From Pseudoips prasinana (taxonomy: Eukaryota > Arthropoda > Insecta > Lepidoptera > Nolidae), in the NCBI GenBank assembly GCA_951640165.1, contig OX621242.1:13137501-13201500 (forward strand): DNA of 64,000 nt, in the 5' to 3' direction. Positions 59,951 through 64,000 of the stretch are shown piece by piece. The notes under the pieces were generated by a model. That model was not told the DNA's origin. It made no database searches and saw only the letters and a list, made by a program, of their open reading frames with translations. The translations under genes and the position numbers were made by a program. Numbering within the stretch: the first letter of the stretch is position 1; every line of letters begins with the position of its first letter.

Positions 59951-61039
59951 ATAAGTCACTATCTATATATAAACTTAACTATACAAATTGTAATAAAATA
60001 GTCAGCAATTTTTTACAAAAATTGAGCTATGATGAGACTGAGGGATTATTTAGTATTCTAAAATAAGTTAATATTTTAAACATTATATCTTAGGTCTTTG
60101 AATTTGTATGTACAATTAAATATTGTTTAAATTTTTAATAAAGAATAAGTATACCTTTTAAGCCATTAGAACGCCTGTGGTACAGGTTTAACCTAGTACA
60201 GGCACAAATTGTCTATAGCTAAGTATTAATAATTTTTAAAGTAAGTAGATATAATTTTGTACACATTATTTCTTGAATAAAACTTATATTTCTTATTTTA
60301 TATTATATTATATCTACTCGTAATAATAGTGAATGGCTAGTGTACTAAATTTAATATATGTTCCAGTTAAGCAATAAACGCATATAACCATATTATTCAT
60401 TTTGGATTATTTAAATTTAGATCGATAAGCTTATTTGTTTGCGATGGAATTCAATATATCTAATATATGAGACTTTCGTATAATTAAACCACCTGTACTA
60501 CACCACATTTAAACAACAATAACTTTAGTATAGTTTTCTTAGGCGTCAAATCAGTATATATTGATATTTTCCAGACATTTAGAATAAACTAAGTGCACCT
60601 ACTATGATCTTAATGTATATATTGATATACAAAAGAAAGAAGAAGAAGAAGAAAAGAAAATTTATTGGTAACATTGAAAGACACACTTTACACACAAATA
60701 CATATACATATCTTACAGAGATTTAGAATAAACTTAATGCACCTACTATGTTCTACCCTGATAGTGACTGGTAAAAAACTTGGCAGGCATTATATCCACA
60801 TATGTACATATATTCCATTGAACTTAAATAAAAAAATCTTACATGGTTGAAATATCTACAATGGTTAAACCTTACAATTTTAATATTAAAAAAAAAATAA
60901 CAATAGTAGCATTGTGTGGATATATAGCCATCCAATACAACTTAAAAGAAATTTGTTTCTACTGACGTTTAGTATTATATTTTATTATTGTGCAAAGATT
61001 TTTTCTAAAAATCATCAAGCAACGTTTACTCAATAAACT
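59951..61039. other. AT-rich non-coding stretch
   Basis: Probably LINE 3' remnant then intergenic. A 36-bp segment near 60572 (TTTAGAATAAACT, TGCACCTACTATG) recurs at 60718. An AAG-rich microsatellite lies at 60634-60660. No gene. Confidence 0.45.
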
Positions 61040-61240
61040 TTGCTTAATGATGATTACTGCCGCGCGGTATATAAACGCAGTAAAGAACATGTGAATGACA
61101 TGTTCTTTACGTCTTTTATAAATTGCGCGGTAGTGGTCTTTACTGCGTAAAGAATATGTGAACGGCATGTTCTTTACGTCGTTTATAAATTGCACCCAGC
61201 AAAGACGTAGTGGTCTTTGCTGGGTGCAAAATTTGGGTTG
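61040..61240. repeat. Cluster of three perfect or near-perfect hairpins
   Basis: Stem 1 at 61080-61110 (GTAAAGAACATGT arms, 5-base loop); stem 2, a close copy, at 61147-61177; stem 3 at 61192-61227 (GCACCCAGCAAAGAC arms, 6-base loop). Spacers share TTTATAAATTGC. Likely a MITE or remnants of an amplified palindrome. Confidence 0.8.
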
Positions 61241-61375
61241 CTCTAAATTGCGCGGCGGATTAGAAAAATAAAGTGTAAGTTCAGGTTAAAAGGAGAAAAA
61301 ACCAAATATTTTGTTAATTGAATTGTGGTATGTTATTATTTTGTCTTTTCTCTCTTTTTACGGTATTTTTTTGTT

Positions 61376-63249
61376 AAGGCAGGGGGAATGACTACACATG
61401 CCACCCGCAAAAAGTGTCTACGGGTGGGCATGTCGGACTCTCACCGACTAAGCCTAACCTGCCATGGACTTCTTCTGGCGCCTGATAGGGGGAGCCCCGG
61501 GAACGCGGGTATGCTGCTCCGGTGCCCCCCTTTTGCGCCGTGTCCCAGATGTTCACACGCCTTGGGGTTAGGGTTCTGCCCACCCTCCCCAATTACAGAC
61601 TCTTGCCAGTACGGCACAGCGACTGCGCCACAAACAGTACGCTGTCTTCCCGGGGCTGCTTGCACGTGGTGGTAGTAGAGGATACTTCTCGAACCGCCAC
61701 CGCAGGGGAGTAGGGCTAACGGCTGCCACCACCGCCCCGACGCCTCCTCCACTAGCGGGATCAGTTCGTTCCCGATCCTGTTAGGTGGCCTTCTTCTGGA
61801 GCATGTCTGCTTCGCAAAAGGTCCACGACGTCCCATGGGTGGAGTCGCCTGCTAGCGGCGGCGGTGGAGTCGCCTGCTAGTGGCGGCGGTGAAAGATCCC
61901 GTTCGATCTCAGCGACCAGGACTCGCCTCTCGGCCCCTCATGCCCGGTAATCTTCCAGCGTATACAGAATCCAGGTTGCTACCGCGGTAGTGACACTGTG
62001 TCGTTGCTTCTCGGCCGATCCGACTCAGGTACTCACCAAAAAACCCGTTTCCGGTGAGAATCTGAGTAAGTCTGTAGGTGACGTAACCCTCTATCCTCCG
62101 CATCCAGGCCTCAAGGTAAGGCAGGATGGCACCAACGGCTCGCTGGCGCGCGTTACGCAGCAATTCAAGCCGCGTGCACCACTGTGCAGGTATGTGCCGG
62201 TGTGCATTCCGCCTATAGGCAATGAGCGTCTGCTCTGCACTGTCGCACTCCCGGCGTACGTGGATTTCGGTGTAAACCGTCGCGTCAACTGCCGCCAGGA
62301 GATCAAACGGCGGGAGGCGCGCCAGGAGTTGTCGCCTCAAAGGATACCGTTCGGTATCCTCGTGCAATCCGTAAGGCCACCCCACACTGCAGGCTGTTCA
62401 AAATAGCTCTGCAGCGGGAGGCACCCGTCAGGCATTCAGACTAGACGGGCGCCCCATAAAGTACCATGGATCGCACGAAACCTCTCTAGAGGCGGGAGAC
62501 TTCTTCCACCAGAATTTACATCACAGCTTGAGAAGTCTCCAAGTTCTCCACTCACAGGCCTTGCAGCAGAATTTTCAGCATTATGGACCATGGTTTTTAA
62601 TTGCTTAAAAATCTACAGCTCCAGGTCGATAACATTGAGATCCAAGCCCATGCCATAGACCGTCTGGAGATGCAGGGGAGACGGAAGATCCTATTGCTTC
62701 ACGGGGTGGCCGAAGACAAGACAGAAGACACCGTGCAAGTGGTCAAAGATTATTAAAGACCATTTAAAAATCTGTGAGTTTCCTCCGGGTGGCATCAAGC
62801 GGTGCCATAGACTTGGAAAACCTTCAAGTCCGGCTAGACCACGCCATATTCTTTTGCTGGACCCCGGCTTTTGCCGGTCCACCGAGGTTTGGCAAAAGCC
62901 GGTGTAACGCACCGGTTACCCGGCTTACTCGGGGGCCAGACGCTCGAAGTGCTCTTCGAAGCCCCATGGGCTGTCTAGGGTGAGGCCCACGTACTTCACG
63001 TACCGCCCCACCCTGACCTCTGCGTCACCTACACGCATCGACATACTGGGTGGTTCCTCCCTACGGCGTAAGCCATATCGCATCAGTCTTCTAAGGCACT
63101 ACCCGGAGGCCCAGTCTCCTGATGGCCGCGACAACACATGGACTCCGAGTTCGGCGAGCCGTACTGCCCGCTGGAAGCACGTTACGATAGACCAGTGCCT
63201 CCCGTATCGCCCGCCAGGGGACGGAGTTGAAGGTGTTGACGTTGTCTAA
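61376..63249 (-). mobile_element. R1-like non-LTR element, copy 2, with an insertion
   Basis: Same family as 58082-59417 and extends further 5', into the reverse transcriptase palm (NTFNSVPWRAI-like on the minus strand near 63240). Many frameshifts and stops, for example the broken frame at 61909-62385. A 367-bp + strand LINE piece is inserted at 62511. The 3' UTR starts at about 61378. Confidence 0.8.
62511..62877 (+). pseudogene. LINE ORF1 fragment inserted in the R1-like element
   Basis: Readable in two frames: LQVDNIEIQAHAIDRLEMQG and RRKILLLHGVAEDK, then IKRCHRLGKPSSPARPRHIL. This coiled-coil plus RNA-binding pattern is typical of ORF1 in other LINEs. Flanked by TCCACC on both sides (62505-62510 and 62878-62883), consistent with a 6-bp target duplication. 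Confidence 0.65.
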
Positions 63250-63819
63250 GATACGCCAACGCCATTATTTTTATTCACTTATTTTTATATTAAAAACATG
63301 TACTATATTGACAATCTAAATGCTTGGTTGTTTAAGGCTACCTTATAAATGCTCTAGTTAAGCCTTAAGATATTTATGTATATGCCGATGGCCGTTGTAA
63401 TAAATTGCCGTGACACGTCATACTAAATGTGATTATAATATAAATATAGTGTATTTGCATGACATACATATATAGTACTCTATTAGGTACTTTAAATTTT
63501 TTGCGTCACGGGGGGGTGCCTTCGTCAGGATTGGTCATGATTCTTCATGTGGGCGCATAAAGAAGAGGTAAAAGTCCAATATTAATTATAAAATCACTTT
63601 GTTTCACAGATAATTCAAAATACAACTGAAATAGTCACTTTTACTTTACGAATTAATCATAATTATCATTATCGTATGATTACGCGGAACAAAAGCGATC
63701 CGTCGATAAGGTGGTGCGCTCACAACGGCCATTGCATATAGAATGAATCCAACATGGCCACGCCGACCATCGACACGACGTTCTAGATCCGGCAGGTTTA
63801 TTACTCAATCCAATCCAAT
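63250..63819. other. Non-coding, nothing firm
   Basis: AT-rich with a short GC patch near 63500-63560 (TTTTTTGCGTCACGGGGGGG-like). No feature supported. Confidence 0.4.
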
Positions 63820-64000
63820 ATACCTTTAAAGCCTTGGTTTTTCAGATATAAGAAAGTCTCTAAAACTGTTACATCAGTTCTTTGCAGACTCCGTTTAGGT
63901 CATTGTCATTGCTGTACACCTGTTTTCCTTCGTATAATTCGGGTTCGGGATTCATCACTTTGTAAGTGTGGGTTGGATGACGGTTCTCTGGACCACATAT
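63820..64000 (+). pseudogene. Fragment of an I-like LINE ORF2, cut by the window end
   Basis: Reads IPLKPWFFRYKKVSKTVTSV, LCRLRLGH and RVRDSSLCKCGLDDGSLDH, related to the C-terminal part of the LINE at 45403-51569 ([35 protein letters not shown]). A different, diverged family member on the + strand, continuing beyond 64000. Confidence 0.75.

Noticed and set aside
1..64000. CRISPR array, prokaryotic defence island or operon
   Set aside because: The direct repeats seen are transposon-derived or palindromic, with no regularly spaced repeat-spacer units; genes have introns and the repeat content is insect-like.

Overview
This window is nuclear DNA of an insect, almost certainly a moth or butterfly. 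It is AT-rich, its genes are split by GT-AG introns, and it carries tRNA-derived SINEs, short Helitrons ending in CTAG, mariner and hAT DNA elements, MITEs and several non-LTR retrotransposons of kinds familiar from lepidopteran genomes. I see no bacterial gene, CRISPR array or rRNA. Lepidoptera is inferred from the repeat types, not proven.

Two host genes can be assembled and they converge. On the + strand, five exons (7130-16393) joined in compatible phases give the last 290 residues of a proline/glutamine-rich protein whose start lies upstream of 7130. It may be a Z-disc protein of the Zasp type, but that is unproven. On the - strand, 19 exons between 54654 and 23212 assemble without a phase conflict into a complete 1041-residue HERC4-type E3 ubiquitin ligase: RCC1-like repeats, a linker and a HECT domain ending in GFSLV.

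Most of the rest is mobile DNA, much of it nested. Region 1-7129 holds SINEs, hairpins, a long inverted repeat and an unusual double palindrome (6087-6600). At 7350-8835 an intact mariner sits inside a short hAT element. Between the genes (16.4-23.2 kb) lie MITEs and an RTE-type fragment. HERC4 intron 2 (43566-54009) holds a three-layer nest: a deleted mariner, a nearly intact LINE inserted in that mariner's terminal repeat with a 14-bp target duplication, and a 671-bp MITE inside LINE ORF1. From 57.3 kb to the end the window is degraded non-LTR elements, including two opposite-strand R1-like fragments and one interrupted CR1/L2-like element.

The most interesting host-gene observation is at the end of HERC4. 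A 95-bp tandem duplication copies the last splice acceptor and the catalytic-cysteine box just ahead of the true terminal exon. This makes a decoy terminal exon that would end translation shortly after the catalytic cysteine.
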